NCBI GenBank assembly: GCA_028023455.1
Contig: JAQFVV010000049.1
Location: 7,392,647-7,456,646, forward strand
Direction: 5' to 3'
Origin: Epiperipatus broadwayi
Taxonomy: Eukaryota > Onychophora > Udeonychophora > Euonychophora > Peripatidae
Length of the DNA stretch: 64,000 bases
Shown here one piece after another: positions 36,190 through 48,420 of the stretch. Numbering within the stretch: position 1 is the stretch's first letter; each line of letters starts with the position of its first letter. The notes beneath the pieces are model-generated. The model was given only the letters and a program-made list of their open reading frames with translations, made no database searches and was not told where the DNA came from. The position numbers and the translations under genes are program-made.

Positions 36190-36720
36190 ATAATTCTGGT
36201 ATAATAAGCATGTGAAAAGTAAGAATAATAGTGATTTAATGACTGATTCAGTTTTCTTTGATCATGAAAGAATATGTAAATATAAATTTAAGTTTGATAT
36301 TGAAAGTATGAAGATTATTCATGAAGAGAGAAACCATAATAAAAGAAAAATTAAGATGTAATTTTAATAAATTGAAATAAAATAAATTTAATTAATAGAC
36401 AAGCTGCTAATATTAAAATTCAAGATTCATGGGATTTGAGTTGATGTTATTTACTTCCATTTTGTTATTTGAATTTAATGGAAGTTGAGGCAGGTTAAGA
36501 AATTAACTGAAAGTACTTCTGTGGATTGAAGGACTGTTTATAATAGTTTATTATCATTATATTTATTATTTTTATTGTTATATATATAATACAAATAAAA
36601 TGTCCATTAATTTTTTTAAAAAACTATTGTAATAGCAATAAAAATAATAAATATAACAGTAATTAATTATTATATAAAATCTTTTTCTGCAGATTGAAAG
36701 ATTGTATATAATAATTAATT
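36190..36720 (+). repeat. PLE family B 3'-tail copy followed by a short inverted tail piece
   Basis: 36190-36595 matches the reverse complement of 31504-31880 along its length: AATTTAAGTTTGATATTGAA, ATTCATGAAGAGA, GACAAGCTGCTAATATTA, GGTTAAGAAATTAA and the TTATAATAGTTT end. About 36640-36720 repeats the same end in inverted and self-palindromic form. It is a solo 3' tail without coding sequence, as 5'-truncated retroelement copies often are. Confidence 0.65.
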
Positions 36721-36800
36721 ACTGTTATATATATATATAAATATAGTATTATTTCTGGGAGCTTCCATGTAGTAAAAACATAGTAACTAAATAGCTGATA

Positions 36801-36830
36801 TTTCAGTACAATAACAAGTACTTTCCTCAG
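36801..36830 (-). other. Hammerhead-like core in PLE family A tail
   Basis: Minus strand: CTGAGGA, A, stem AGTAC/GTACT with an eight-base loop, then GAAA. It lies about 70 bp beyond the stop-side end of the endonuclease remnant. The same block occurs at 38103-38132, 45644-45673, 46576-46605 and 46769-46798. Confidence 0.55.
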
Positions 36831-37500
36831 AGTTTAATCAAAAGAATGTATGTGATGAAATTTAAAATAGTTTTTTAAAACTTTGTTATATTTTCCTCAT
36901 TCTAAAAGTCTATTGGTTGAGAAGTTTTAAAAAATATTTTATCCACAAATAAATTTTTACAAATATTGTTAATTTTCTTCAATTCACCCTTTTCATTTAT
37001 ATTCTTAGGCCTTTTAAAATTTTCTATAGCTTCCCTTAGCAGTCTCTGGTCATATTGTTCACTTTTTGCCAAAATATGCATTTTATTAAAGTTGATGTCA
37101 TGGTTAGTTAATTTAATGAGTGAATAAATGACTAATGAATTAGATTTTTCTCTAACTACCAAAATGTGTTTTTCTTTCTTATATTTATTCTATGATTGGG
37201 CTGTCCAATATAGAAATGTGAACAAATTCCACATGGAATTTTATATACATCATGACACTCAAAATAAATTTTATCTTTAGGGCATGAAAATACTTTATTA
37301 ATTTTTTTAAATGTAGTATAAATTGTGTTATTATTATTTTTCTTTAAAACATTACCAATTTTATCAGTTGCTCCCTTTGTATTTGGCAGAACTGTCTTAA
37401 TTTCTGAAGTATTAAAATCTTTTTTTCTTATTATATAAAAAGCCCTATTAATAATCCTGTGTTCAAAACCATTATGAAAAAGCATCTTTTAGTAGCAGCC
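36831..37500 (-). pseudogene. Penelope-like element family A, GIY-YIG endonuclease (minus copy)
   Basis: Two overlapping frames (37156-37485, then 36902-37162) read through one protein. A linker is followed by VYKIPCGICSHFYIGQ (GIY-YIG strands, with a CXXC-type pair before YIGQ), then after a frameshift REKSNSLVIYSLIKLTNHDINF and the conserved ILAKSEQYDQRLLREAIENF segment. The last is the family's usual C-terminal half, with E/R/K residues around the active site. The RT is absent. It forms an inverted back-to-back pair with the copy at 37530-38150. Confidence 0.8.
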
Positions 37501-37529
37501 ATTTTCATCAAGATATCTGTGTTACTAAA

Positions 37530-38150
37530 AAGGGCTTCTTCATAATGGTTTTGATTCCAGGATCATTAATAAGGCTTTTTTATATAATAAATAATAATAA
37601 AAAATTATACTGCAGATATTAGCACAGTTCTGCCATAATATCCACACAGTTTATACTATATTTAAAAAAATTAATGAAGTATTTCACACCCTAAAATAAA
37701 ATTTCTTTGGAGTGCCATGTATATATGAAATTCCATGTGGAGTTTGTTCACATTCATACAGTGGACAGACCAGTTATCAGAAAACAAATGTAAGAAAAGA
37801 ACACATTTTGGCAGTTAAAAATAAATCCAATGCATCAGCCATTTATTCACACATTAAATTAAACAATATGACCCAAGACTGCTATGGGAAGCTATAGAGA
37901 TTTCTAAAAGGCCCAAGAGCATAAATAAAAAGTGTGAATTAAAGAAAATTAACAATACCTGGAAAAAGCTTTTGGAGTATAAAATATTTTTGGAAATTTA
38001 TCAACTAATGGAATTTGAGAATGAGGAGAATATAACACAGGAAATAAATAACGGTTTTAAATCTTACCAGAAACATTCTTATGATTTGAGAAAGAGGAAA
38101 CTCTGAGGAAAGTGCTTGTTATTGTACTGAAATGTCAGCTAGTTACTATT
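37530..38150 (+). pseudogene. Penelope-like element family A, GIY-YIG endonuclease (plus copy)
   Basis: 37712-37897 reads IYEIPCGVCSHSYSGQTSYQ, then VRKEHILAVKNKSNASAIYSHIKL, the GIY-YIG core with Tyr-Ser-Gly-Gln in place of Tyr-Ile-Gly-Gln. The C-terminal part (to about 38040) continues in other phases, with FKRPKSINKKCELKKINNTW-like coding. A hammerhead-like block follows at 38103-38132. The 5' ends of this and the minus copy mirror each other from about 37440 to 37590, around a loop near 37510. Confidence 0.8.
38103..38132 (+). other. Hammerhead-like core in PLE family A tail
   Basis: CTGAGGA, A, AGTGC, an eight-base loop, GTACT, GAAA. Compared with the other copies (AGTAC/GTACT), one stem base changed from A to G, turning a pair into a G-U wobble, so the hairpin is kept. 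Confidence 0.55.
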
Positions 38151-38457
38151 ATATTTTTTTTACACAGAAGCTATATTGGAAATAATACTATGAATTAATT
38201 TATCCATGAGAATATCAGAATTCATATACATATGTGTCTGTGGAAATACAGAAATAATAAACTTTCCATTCATATATCAATGCATCCTTCACTCTGTTTT
38301 GTCAAATTTACTTTAATTAATTCATTACATTTCTTTTTAAGTTTTTATAAGAGTAAAAAAGTGACAAATTTGCCTGTTTTATTATCACTTTTATTTGAAA
38401 AAATAGAAAAAAAAGTAAAAAGAAAGAAGTGAAGAAGAGAATAGTATAAAAATATAA

Positions 38458-38459
<2 letters not shown>

Positions 38460-38498
<39 letters not shown>

Positions 38499-38660
38499 AG
38501 AATAAAAAAAAAAAAAAAAAAATAATGTATTTTTTTAAGGGTTGTTTGGTGGGGTTTTTTTTTTGATTTTTATTTTTATAGTTTTTTTCCATCATAAAAA
38601 GAGTTTTAAATTTTTTTAAAAAATTTTACCCCTTTTAAAATTTTTAAAAAAATTTATTTT
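38460..38660. repeat. Poly-T / poly-A low-complexity tract
   Basis: A run of about 30 T, a few bases, then about 20 A, followed by further T- and A-rich runs. It may be a slippage region or a retroelement poly-A junction. It produces meaningless Lys/Phe-rich frames. Confidence 0.9.
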
Positions 38661-39075
38661 TTAGTAATAGCACACAGGCTAGTATATTCACAATGTTTTG
38701 AGAGGTATTATTCTCCCCTTTTCTTCAGGTCTTGCTGACCTGATTAGTGACAGTACTAGAATGGGAATTGAACCTGGACTCTTAGATTCTTGAGTGTTGA
38801 ATTTTAAGGTAATAGTTGGTTAGAGCATTACCTTAAAATTTAGTACTCAAGAATGTAAGAGTTCACATTCGATTCCCATGCTAGTACTGTCACTGGTTAG
38901 ACCACAAATACCTGAAAAAGAGGGGAGAATAATACTTTCTTGAAACATTGGGCATATACTAACCTCTGTACTATTACTAACAGCCAAATGTATTTGGGAT
39001 ATTTAAATAAAATTAAATTTTTATATAGACATTCAATACTCATATTAGATGATGGAAATAGTCCAATATATAAAT
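38660..39075. mobile_element. Second composite: inverted SINE pair with F2 MITE arm
   Basis: Antisense SINE arm at 38660-38810 and sense arm at 38811-38975, followed on the right by the F2 end (ATTAGATGATGGAAATAGTC at 39043-39062). The left F2 arm is missing or lost in the adjacent A/T tract. It has box A (AGTTGGTTAGAGCATT) and box B-like (CACATTCGATTCCC) remnants. It corresponds closely to 3888-4740 but has lost the central spacer. The hammerhead-like tails lie at 38695-38728 (minus) and 38912-38946 (plus), both partly decayed. Confidence 0.7.
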
Positions 39076-39224
39076 ACAAATATAATAATAAAGATACTAG
39101 TAAAATTACAAAAGTTTTACAAAATTTTCTTTACAACTACAATTCACTTATTGAACATGTAGACTTTCTCAAGAGAAAACCACTAAACAAAATGTACATT
39201 ATTCACAATCAAAGCAAACATTAA

Positions 39225-40331
39225 TCACCATTGCATTAAAAAAAAACTTCCTGTAAGAATGATATTTTCAGATTCAAAATGATTAGTCAAAAGACACTAA
39301 TTTTTTCTTCATCTTTTTTTTGTCTTTTTTATTTTTTTAGTCCTTATTTTTCTTTGTAAAAATATGAATTAAAATTTAAAAAATATTATTTGCAAAATAT
39401 AATATTTGGTTAATTGAATTATGCATGTGAAATATAAATAAATAATCTCTATAATGGGTTTATGATGTAGCACTTTTCATGCATAAACTTACATTATTAA
39501 TGTACCTGTGTTCAAATAGGGTATTAAAATGATAAACCTTTTAAATAGGCAAGAATTTTTCAAGAAATTTTAGTATATTTATTCAATCATCCCATAATCA
39601 ATTTATCTATTTACAATAGAAAATTGGTATCTGGTTTTTCACAACTAAAAAATAAAAATAAAAATTTAATTTAATCATATGAATGTCAGTACACTAATGG
39701 TATATAAAAATATAATGGAAAAATGGTGCACATTTCATGATAAAAATTGTGATTAAAGTCAGCTTTTTATAATAATCTTGTCTATATTTCTAAAGAAGCT
39801 CTTCAGAGTACAGATCCATTTAGTTTTAAGCTAATGCACACCAAGACTTATAGAATTCCTTTTGTTTTGTTTTTGTAAACTATTTTGAATTTTATTAGAA
39901 CATTTAATAGACATTACATGTCTTTAGTTCATAAAAGCTAAGTTAATCTTTGGTAAATAATTGATGTGAGAAAAAAATATCAAAGTTTAAAGTAGTGATT
40001 ATTGCATATCAAAGATGCAATGGATGAGAACTTTAATAAAATTGAAGTTAATTAAAATTAAAACATGAATATTAGTTATATAAAAAGGTATATACATACA
40101 ACTTAATGTTTACTTATCCACTTTGAATATGATATGAAAATATTGAAAGTGTCTCAGGCAAGAAATAATTGAGTTTAGGAAATAAAAATCTTCCTAGATT
40201 AATATTTTTAGTTTGTAAATAGGTTAAATATATATAGATTATGAAAAATGCTCTTATATCATTGTAGACAATAAGAAATATATTATGTTTGATATTTATT
40301 AAAAATACAGTAAATATAAAATATATTTGTA
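39225..40331. other. AT-rich intergenic DNA, no gene seen
   Basis: No repeat copy, RNA or convincing frame recognised. Confidence 0.5.
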
Positions 40332-40603
40332 ATATATATATTGCTTATAATAACTTCTTTCATATATACTTCAATGCAAACAAATTTTCTTAAAAAAACT
40401 TCTTTATTTTCCTTACAGTTTCAACTGTTCAGCAGTCTTCATCAGAGCCTTTTTCAAACCTCAATGCAGAGGATGTTTGAAAAAGGCTCTGATGAAGACT
40501 GCTGGAAAGTTGAAACTGTAAGAAAAATAAAGAAGTTTTTTAAGAAAATTTGTTTGCATTGAAGTGTATATGAAAGAACTTATTATAAGCAATATATATA
40601 TAT
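40332..40603. mobile_element. 270-bp fold-back carrying hammerhead-like cores in both arms
   Basis: A near-perfect palindrome with ~130-bp arms meeting at about 40467. The ends are (AT)n followed by TTGCTTATAATAA. Each arm holds CTGATGA, A, GACT, a seven-base loop, AGTT, GAAAC: minus strand 40418-40445 and plus strand 40489-40516. The outward AAAATAAAGAAGTTTTTT segment following resembles the end of a retroelement tail, so this is probably an inverted pair of PLE tails. The frame 40341-40562 is a by-product. Confidence 0.75.
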
Positions 40604-43600
40604 ATATGAAGATATGAAGTTATGCAAAGAAAGCAAACAAGAAGAATAAGAATATATACTTCTATATTTGTAATAAATACATTTATATATTTAGATAAAG
40701 TAATTATTTAAATATATATCATGTTGTTATTATTTCAGACAGATGATGGTATTCATCAGAAGTTAGATCTAAATAGCAAGAAAATATCTAAAATTATCAT
40801 TGCCAAAATATTCAACTATTTTTAATTCACTGCAAAATGATTGTATTCTTATGTTTAATATAGTTTTTTTAATCCATTGCATTGCTTTTTCATATTCCAT
40901 AAAACTTTTTTTCCATTAATCTATCTCAATTAGTCATTTTTAATGACTTCAAAATCTTTTCAGAATCTCTAAGCCTTCAGTTGTTCATTTATTGTTGACT
41001 TTTTTATGAATATATTTAACCCATTCTGTTTATTTCTTTAAATTCTTTCAGTGATGTCAAAATATTTGTTTCATTTTTCAAACATATGCTTTGGTTTTGA
41101 TCTCCTCTTTTCAACATTCACTCCATCATATTTAACTGTGGAGTCTAGAATTTTTGTATCCTTTTTTATTAAAGTTTCAAATCTTATATTAATAAATAAG
41201 TATTGAAACATATTTATTAGAAACATCACTTCAAATTCACCAATCAAAAACATTCCTCTTAAATTTAATAGTATGATTATTTTCATTTATTATGTTTTCA
41301 TTTCTGTTAATAATCCAATCAAAATATTTCTATAATTGTTTTTTTTTTTTTCAATTTAATATTATCGATTTTATTTATTTGTTTTTTTGAAAACCTATTG
41401 AATATTACTTAAGAGTTTTTGTATTTAAAATACAATACCTTTATATATATATTTAAAAAAAACGTTTAAAGTATAAAAATTTAGGCATAAAAAGTAGAAC
41501 TGCTATTTAGTTTAAGTTTTTAAATAAAACCAGTTCTTAGCAGAAACATTAGCTATAATGAACATAATTATTTAAAATCTTTACTTATATAAATTTATTT
41601 TATCTACACAAGTCGTAAAAAGATGAAATGGTCTTAAATTATCATTTTTAAGGAAAGATTTCTCCAAAATAACTATATCAAAAAATGTTAAGATTACATT
41701 TACCTCAATTTCTAGCTGGAAAATCACAAGATATACATTAGACAACAATATTTGAAAGATTATGTGGTTTCCTACAGTATGGCCGTTTAAAAAAAATCCA
41801 AACATACAAATATTTAATGTACTTACTAAAGAGCTAACCACTATACCGAGCTTTCTTTTATATATTCTAGATTATCTCGCTTTTAGATAATTTAGTATTA
41901 ATTGTTTTAATCATCTTAAAGAAATAAAACAAATTTATGATATAATTTTTCAAAGACAAAATTAAAAAAAAAAATCTTCATACATAAAATAAAAATTATC
42001 TTGCAAATGTTTTCAGGTTAAATACACACATTACATTTATTAAATAGCTTTTCTCTTTTCTTGTATATTTTTTTTTTTTAAAAAAAAAAGCATTAAAGAA
42101 AAAGTAATATATTCTAAATTAGAAAATGATTTTAATACCTAATACAATTAATGTGTTCCAGTTGTGACGGTTTTTAAAGAAATGCTTATTATTTCTGCTA
42201 TTTGCACCGTTGCTCCATTACTTTTTTTTTATGTTTTGTTTTAAATGGCAAGCTGAGCTTAATAAAACAAAGAAGTTTATCATTTAAAAAGAAAGCGAGG
42301 ATAGAAATGGCAGTGTAATAAGTATAATAATAATAACTCTTCTAATCCACCTATAAATAACTATTTGAATAGCATAGATTATTTATAAAGTTACAATTTT
42401 AAAATATTAATGACTTTGGACATATATATTACTATTTATTCCTAAGGACAGGTTGAATAACAAGGTAACTGACTACTAAGACAAAGCAATAACACTTGAT
42501 CATCATCATATTTTGCCTTTGTTTGTCAGCTTTATAATAAATTTGTTCAAGCAGTTTTGCTTTGAATACTTGTCTATATGTAATAAGTGCAACTATAAAT
42601 GAAAGATCTGAAATTTAAAGTAAACATTGAAATTATTTTAGATTATAAACCAACTAAGGATTGTTCTTCCAGGTGTTTAACTATTCTTAGATAAAAGGTA
42701 AATGTCCCAAATTGTTCTGAATTAGTCAAATAATGACCTGATTGTAAAAAAGAAGAAGATTATAATTAAATACAGTCTTTAGTTTCAAATAACAACTTTA
42801 TTCACACTAAGAAGATACATATGGATATCATTTAACCTCTTTTTATTATACGTTACATGCTTACAATGTACAGTGTCTCTACAATGAAAACAATAAATAA
42901 AAAAACTAATGGTAAAAAATTTAAAAAAATTACATAAATATAAGTTATTTAGGAATTATTTGGGTCAATTTGTTGACCACCAAATTCAGAGTTTTAACAA
43001 TAAATAACAATTAAATGGAAAGACTTTAGCACTGAAAAGAAGTTATCACATTATTTCCATGTTCAGCTCAAGATTAGCTTTATTTTTATATCTATAAAAG
43101 GCTTGAATCTTAAAGCTTTTTTAAATGTTTGTTAGGCATTGAATTAATGTATTCCCCCACCCCGATTTTTTCAATTCTTATAAGTATTTTATTCATATTT
43201 TCCTTAAACTTAAGTCACAAATATTACAGAAAAACAAATAAAATACTTCTACTTATACATAATTATGTCGAAAAATAAAATTATATATATATAACATATA
43301 ACACAAACTATTATATGTGAATGTATCTTCATTTTAAAGCAGTCTTAATCCATAAAAAAATAATATTCATTTTATTACAGCTAAAATATTATTAATCTAA
43401 AATCTTTGGTTCGGGATATTTTTAGGCTATGATTGTGTTGGGTTTCAAGAATAGATCTTTTACTCTTTTATTTTATTTTATTGCTAAAATAGTAATAAAA
43501 ATATATATGCTGCACATTACAATTGGGCTTATTAATTTGTAAGTATTTGTTGGTTTTTTTTTCTTTATGCATACAATCTAATTTATTTACTGTGACTCTT

Positions 43601-44662
43601 AAAATTTTGGCTGAATATTAGAAAATTTTAAATAGTAGATATTCAGATTAATAATATTCTAAGCCCATGAAGGTTGTTGTCATATTTTTTAATACATATA
43701 TTCATTGTTTTATGACCTAACATTGAAATTATTGTAAAACTTAGAACTATTTCTGTCTCTAATAAGCTTATAATGTTTTTGTATGGAGAACTCATTTATG
43801 AAGAATCTAACTATTATTTGGTCAATAATGTTATTTGCCTATTGTTAACTAGAAGGCAAGGAAAAAGAAATGAAAGCCATAATGCACAATCAATTCTAAA
43901 ATGTCAGAGGTAAATTTAATATTAAAATAAATGTCTGTGATTAATAGTTTGATATTATAAGTAATATGAAAATAAAATTTATTCTGAATAAAAAAGAAAG
44001 ACACATGATACTTTGTTTGATATGTATACAATTTTTCTCCATGGATAAAAGGTACATACAAGTGTGAAGTCATTAAAATATATATTTATTTATTTAATCT
44101 TAGACTTATATAATTGTACAAGAATTTACTTTGACTTAATACCATGGGATGGATTTGAGTTTCAGTCAATTAGGTTGGATAGTATAAATGAGTAAAGATG
44201 ATCAACAACTATGTAAGTTTATATTCTGCTTTTTGGTTTTATTGAAGGTGGCTATTAATTACAAACTTGTCTAAAATGTGAATATTATGTTAATACCTAG
44301 TATACATTGGTTACTCAAGATTACAATAAGTGACTTTGGAATAAAGTAAATAGACTGGATATCTACTCTAAATTCAATAAATAGATAAAAAATAATTGTC
44401 TTCTCATTAATAATAATTGATTGGTTAGTTACTCAAGAATCACATGACATTCAAGAACCAATAGTGACAGATTTGATTCTTTATTCTATAGACATATAAT
44501 TTTTGAATCCCCTATTCTACTATTGTAGTAAATTAAGCAGAAGTTAATAATAGGAGGGAACCCACATTAATAGATATTATCTCTCATAAAAAATCCCTAT
44601 TTTGTCTGTTATCTGAACATTTGTCTGCAATGCTCTGTTAATTGGTTAATTTAGCAAATCAC
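40604..44662. other. Long AT-rich stretch, no gene seen
   Basis: Four kilobases of AT-rich DNA with frequent stops. Frames at 41071-41286, 41581-41841 and 43849-44073 (minus) have no domain and AT-driven composition. No copy of the window's repeat families was recognised. Confidence 0.5.
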
Positions 44663-45345
44663 TTTTTTTTAATTGGTTGCTTTAACAAATTATAAAAATG
44701 ACAAATTGGACAGCATCAAAAAAAAATAATAAATAACTATACCTAACTAAACCATGATTTATATTATAAGCATTTTATCCAAAGGAAGTAATTCTACCCT
44801 TTATATTTAGTAATAGGTTTATCACAAAGCATATTTTATGCAAAGAAAGTAATTCTGACATTAATCAAAAATGCTCAGAAAAAAATCTGCACATATGATT
44901 TTAACTACAGTTGAGAACAGAATATGTATAATATTTAAATCACAACAGTCCATAAATTCAATTTGAAATGTGATACTTAGTGAGGTAAAAAAATAGGTGC
45001 AATTGTACCATATTTAATTTGGGTAGTGTATAATTAAAGTCATGTAGTTTGATATCGCATAGTTCATGCTAATTCTGCCATTAATAACTGTTCCTAACAC
45101 TGTCAATTTACATATCAAATATAACAAGTATATTTAAAATTTTTAATTTTAATTTAGAGACTTAATTTGATTATGAGCATTTTATTCAAAGCAAAAAAAA
45201 AATTGTTAAAGCAACCAATTAAAAAAAGGCAGCCTTTATTCTCATATTTATTTATATAATATTAAAATCTTTTGTTTGACTTACATTAAATCCATAAAAA
45301 GTTTGTTACAGCAACCAATAAAAAAAGATTGCCTTTATATAGGCC
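44663..45345. repeat. Inverted and direct repeats around AATTGGTTGCTTTAACAA
   Basis: 44663-44688 (T tract then AATTGGTTGCTTTAACAA) is the reverse complement of 45203-45227. A direct diverged copy of the right part (GTTACAGCAACCAATAAAAA, ATTGCCTTTA) follows at about 45302-45340. Blocks with AGCATTTTATCCAAAG and CATATTTTATGCAAAG in the interior suggest a MITE with degraded inverted ends of about 30-60 bp. Confidence 0.5.
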
Positions 45346-45643
45346 ACATCTTGTAATAAAATAATCCATCTTATTCCTATCTTTATTGCATATGATAATT
45401 ACAACATTAATAATTACTTTCATATGCACTTAATGTATGAATTTTTTAATTTTCAAAAGAATACTAATAATTTTAATTGTTCAAGTGACTTTTAAAGACT
45501 TTTAAATACATAAATATATAGAGCGTCATATTATATGTATGTCTTTATATGTTAATTCTAATATTTTCACAGATAAATGATGACTTCATATTGCAATAAT
45601 TTTCAGGATATTCTGTGTAGTAAAAAAGGCTAAGTAGCTGATA

Positions 45644-46125
45644 TTTCAGTACAATTATAAGTACCTTACTTAGTCCATCCTCTTTCTCAAATCATAAGAA
45701 TGTGTGTGAGATTTACGATCATTATTTTTATCTTTTTCTTTCTTCTCATGTTTAAATTCTATTGGTTGAAAAGTTTTAAAAATTAGTTTGTCTTCCAATA
45801 GTTTCTTCCTAGTGTTGTTAATTTTCTTTAATTCACACATTTCATTCATACTCTTGGGCCTTTTAAAAATATCTATAGCTTCTCTTAATAGCTTCTCTTA
45901 GCAATCTCTGGTCATATTGTTCACTTTTTACTAGAATATTTGTTTTATCAAAATTGATATCATGATTAGTTAATTTTATATGAGAATAAATAGCTGATGA
46001 GAATTTTTCTCTAACTTCCAGTTTGTGTTTGTCCTTTCTAATATTTATTCTATGATTAGTTTGTCAAATATAAGAATGTGAACCATGAAATTTCATATAT
46101 ACCATATCACCCCCACCCCCAAAAA
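45644..46125 (-). pseudogene. Penelope-like element family A, endonuclease C-terminal part (minus copy)
   Basis: The minus-strand sequence repeats the family A layout in decayed form. The segment after the GIY-YIG core (FKRPKSMNEMCELKKINNT-like) lies at about 45790-45880, and the start of the domain at 46030-46090. The hammerhead-like tail at 45644-45673 is mutated in the first box (CTAAGTA) but keeps the hairpin and GAAA. It is back-to-back with the copy at 46130-46620. Confidence 0.7.
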
Positions 46126-46129
46126 ATGA

Positions 46130-46620
46130 AATATTTCCACTTCTGAAAAATAAAATTTCTTTGGAGTGTAATGTTGTTCACATTCATATATTGGACAGAC
46201 TAATTGCAGAATAAATATTAGAAAGGAAGAACACATTCTGGTAGTCAGAGAAAAATCCAATTCATCAGCAGTTTATTCTCATATAAAATTAATTAATCGT
46301 GATATCAATTTTGATCAAACAAATATTCTAGTAAAAATTGAACAATATGACCAGAGATTGCTAAAAGAAGCTGTAGAGATTTTAAAAAGGCCCAAGAGTT
46401 TGAATGAAAGGTGTGAATTAAAGAAAATTAACAACATTTGGAAGAAGTTATTGGAAAACAAACTAATTTTTCAAAGTTTTCAACCAATAAAATTTAAACA
46501 TGAGAAAAAAGAAAAATATAAAAATAACACTTTTAAATCTCACACACATTCCTATGATGTCAGAAAGAGAATGCTCTGAGGAAGTACTTGTTATTGTACT
46601 GAAACATCCGCTATTTAGCC
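46130..46620 (+). pseudogene. Penelope-like element family A, endonuclease (plus copy)
   Basis: 46160-46300 encodes remnants of the GIY-YIG core (HSYIGQTNCRINIRKEEHIL-like over a frameshift). The frame 46358-46579 gives LLKEAVEILKRPKSLNERCELKKINNIWKKLL and a basic C-terminus SHTHSYDVRKRML. The tail follows directly: CTGAGGA, AGTAC, eight-base loop, GTACT, GAAAC at 46576-46605. The RT is missing. Confidence 0.75.
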
Positions 46621-46768
46621 TTTTTTACTACATGGAATATCCCCAAAATAATTATAATATGAAGTCATATATATAGTAATTATAATATTCTCATAGATAA
46701 ATGATGAATTCATAGTATTATTTTTGGAAACTTTCATGTAATAAAAATATAACAGCTAATAGCTGACA

Positions 46769-48420
46769 TTTCAGTACAATAACAAGTACTTTCCTCAGAA
46801 CTTCTTTTTTCTTAAATCATAAAAATGTGCATGGTGAGATTTAAATTCTATTGGTTAAGAAGTTTTAAAAATTGCTTTATCCTTCAATATATTTTTCCAA
46901 ATATTGTTAATTTTTTTTAATTCACACTTTTCGTTTATGCTCTTAGGCCTTTTAAAAATCTCTATAGCTTCCTTTAGCAGTTTTCTGGTCATATTGTTCA
47001 ATCTTTACCAAAATGTGTTTGTTTTTTTTAAATTGATGTCATGGTTAGTTAATTTAATGTGTGAATAAGTGACTGATGAATTGAATTTTTTTAAACTGAC
47101 AAAATGTGTTCTTCCTTTCTTATGTTTATTCTACAATTAATCTGTCCAATGTATGAATAATAAACAAACTTCACATGGAATTTCATATACATTATGAGAT
47201 TCCAAAGGAATTTTATCCTTAGGACATGGAAATACTTCACTATTGTTTTAAATGTAGTATAAATTGTGTGGACATTATTTTTATTTAAAACATTACCAAT
47301 TTTATCAATTACTCTCTTTATATATGGCAGGAGAATCTTAATTTTTGAAGTATCAAAGTTTTTTTCTTATTATATAAAAAAAACCCTATTAATAATTCTA
47401 TGATCAAAACTATTATGATAAAGCATTTTTAGTAGTGTAGATATGTTTGTGAAACTGGCTGACATCAGAAAATAATTTAGTTTTATCTAACAATGTCTTT
47501 GCTACTGAAAATAATTCTGCTGGATGGTGATGAGAAGAAAAATGTAAATATCTCACAATATGTATTTGTTTTCTATAAATATCATGGGATAAAGAATCAT
47601 CCTTCTTTCTTTCAAATAAATTATTATTTTCTACTTTCATAGTAAATTTGATGTTGTTGTGAAAAGAATTTTAAAAAATTAAAACTTCATCAAGAGCATG
47701 CTTACCAGATGCCAAATAACAAAGGTATCATCAACATACCTCAGACGTACAGATGGTTTGTTAGTTACTGATATCAATATTTTTTTTTCCAAGTTCTCCA
47801 TAAAAATAGAAACCAATGCTGAATAAATTGATGAATCCATATTTAAACTTGATGTTTGTTTATATATCTGACCATCAAAAACAAAAAAATATATATTTAA
47901 TAAGCAGTGTTCAATCAAACTCATAACAAAATCAGACAATTGAATATTTTTCAAAACTTCAAAGCAAAACAATATTAAAACTTATCAAAATATCAGATTT
48001 AGTTAATTTAATATCTTGGATATGTTCAAGAAAATGATTTGCACCTTAAATGTGGCTGTAGAAAAGAAGATAGATAACGAGCTAGTATCTGTGTTGAAGA
48101 ACCAATTGCACTTATAATTGGTCTCAGTAGAATATCTGGTTTGTGGATTTTTGATAAACTGTATAACTTTGGATAAAAAAAAAATTTCCCTCTACATGTA
48201 ATAAAGATCTTAGCTTTTAAATCTAAATTAGTAGTATAAATTAATGATTTCGTTTTTACTGTGGTATTACCCATATCTACTTGAAGAATAGTAATTGATT
48301 TATCACTTTTTACTTTAAACAAAGATTTTCTTTCATCAACAGGTAAATTACTTTTAGGTGGTTTATTTTTCCTCTCATTATGTCCACCTCTGCACAGAGT
48401 ATTTTTAATAAAGTACTTTC
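46769..48420 (-). pseudogene. Penelope-like element family A, longest copy: RT plus GIY-YIG, broken
   Basis: Read on the minus strand. 48420-48026 has the N-terminal RT region with SITILQVDMGNTTV and YSLSKIHKPDILLRPII (PLE motifs before and in RT1-2). 47972-47679 has FDGQIYKQTSSLNM (motif B) and LRYVDDTFVIW (the YVDD catalytic motif C). 47640-47413 has YRKQIHIVRYLHFSSHHHPAE (C-terminal RT). 47410-46840 covers the linker, GIY-YIG and C-terminal part in decayed form. The hammerhead-like tail is at 46769-46798. Several frameshifts separate the parts and motif A is not clear, so it is inactive. PLEs copy themselves by target-primed reverse transcription. Confidence 0.85.

Noticed and set aside
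38317-38595. 92-codon Lys/Phe-rich frame
   Set aside because: Translation of poly-T/poly-A tracts.
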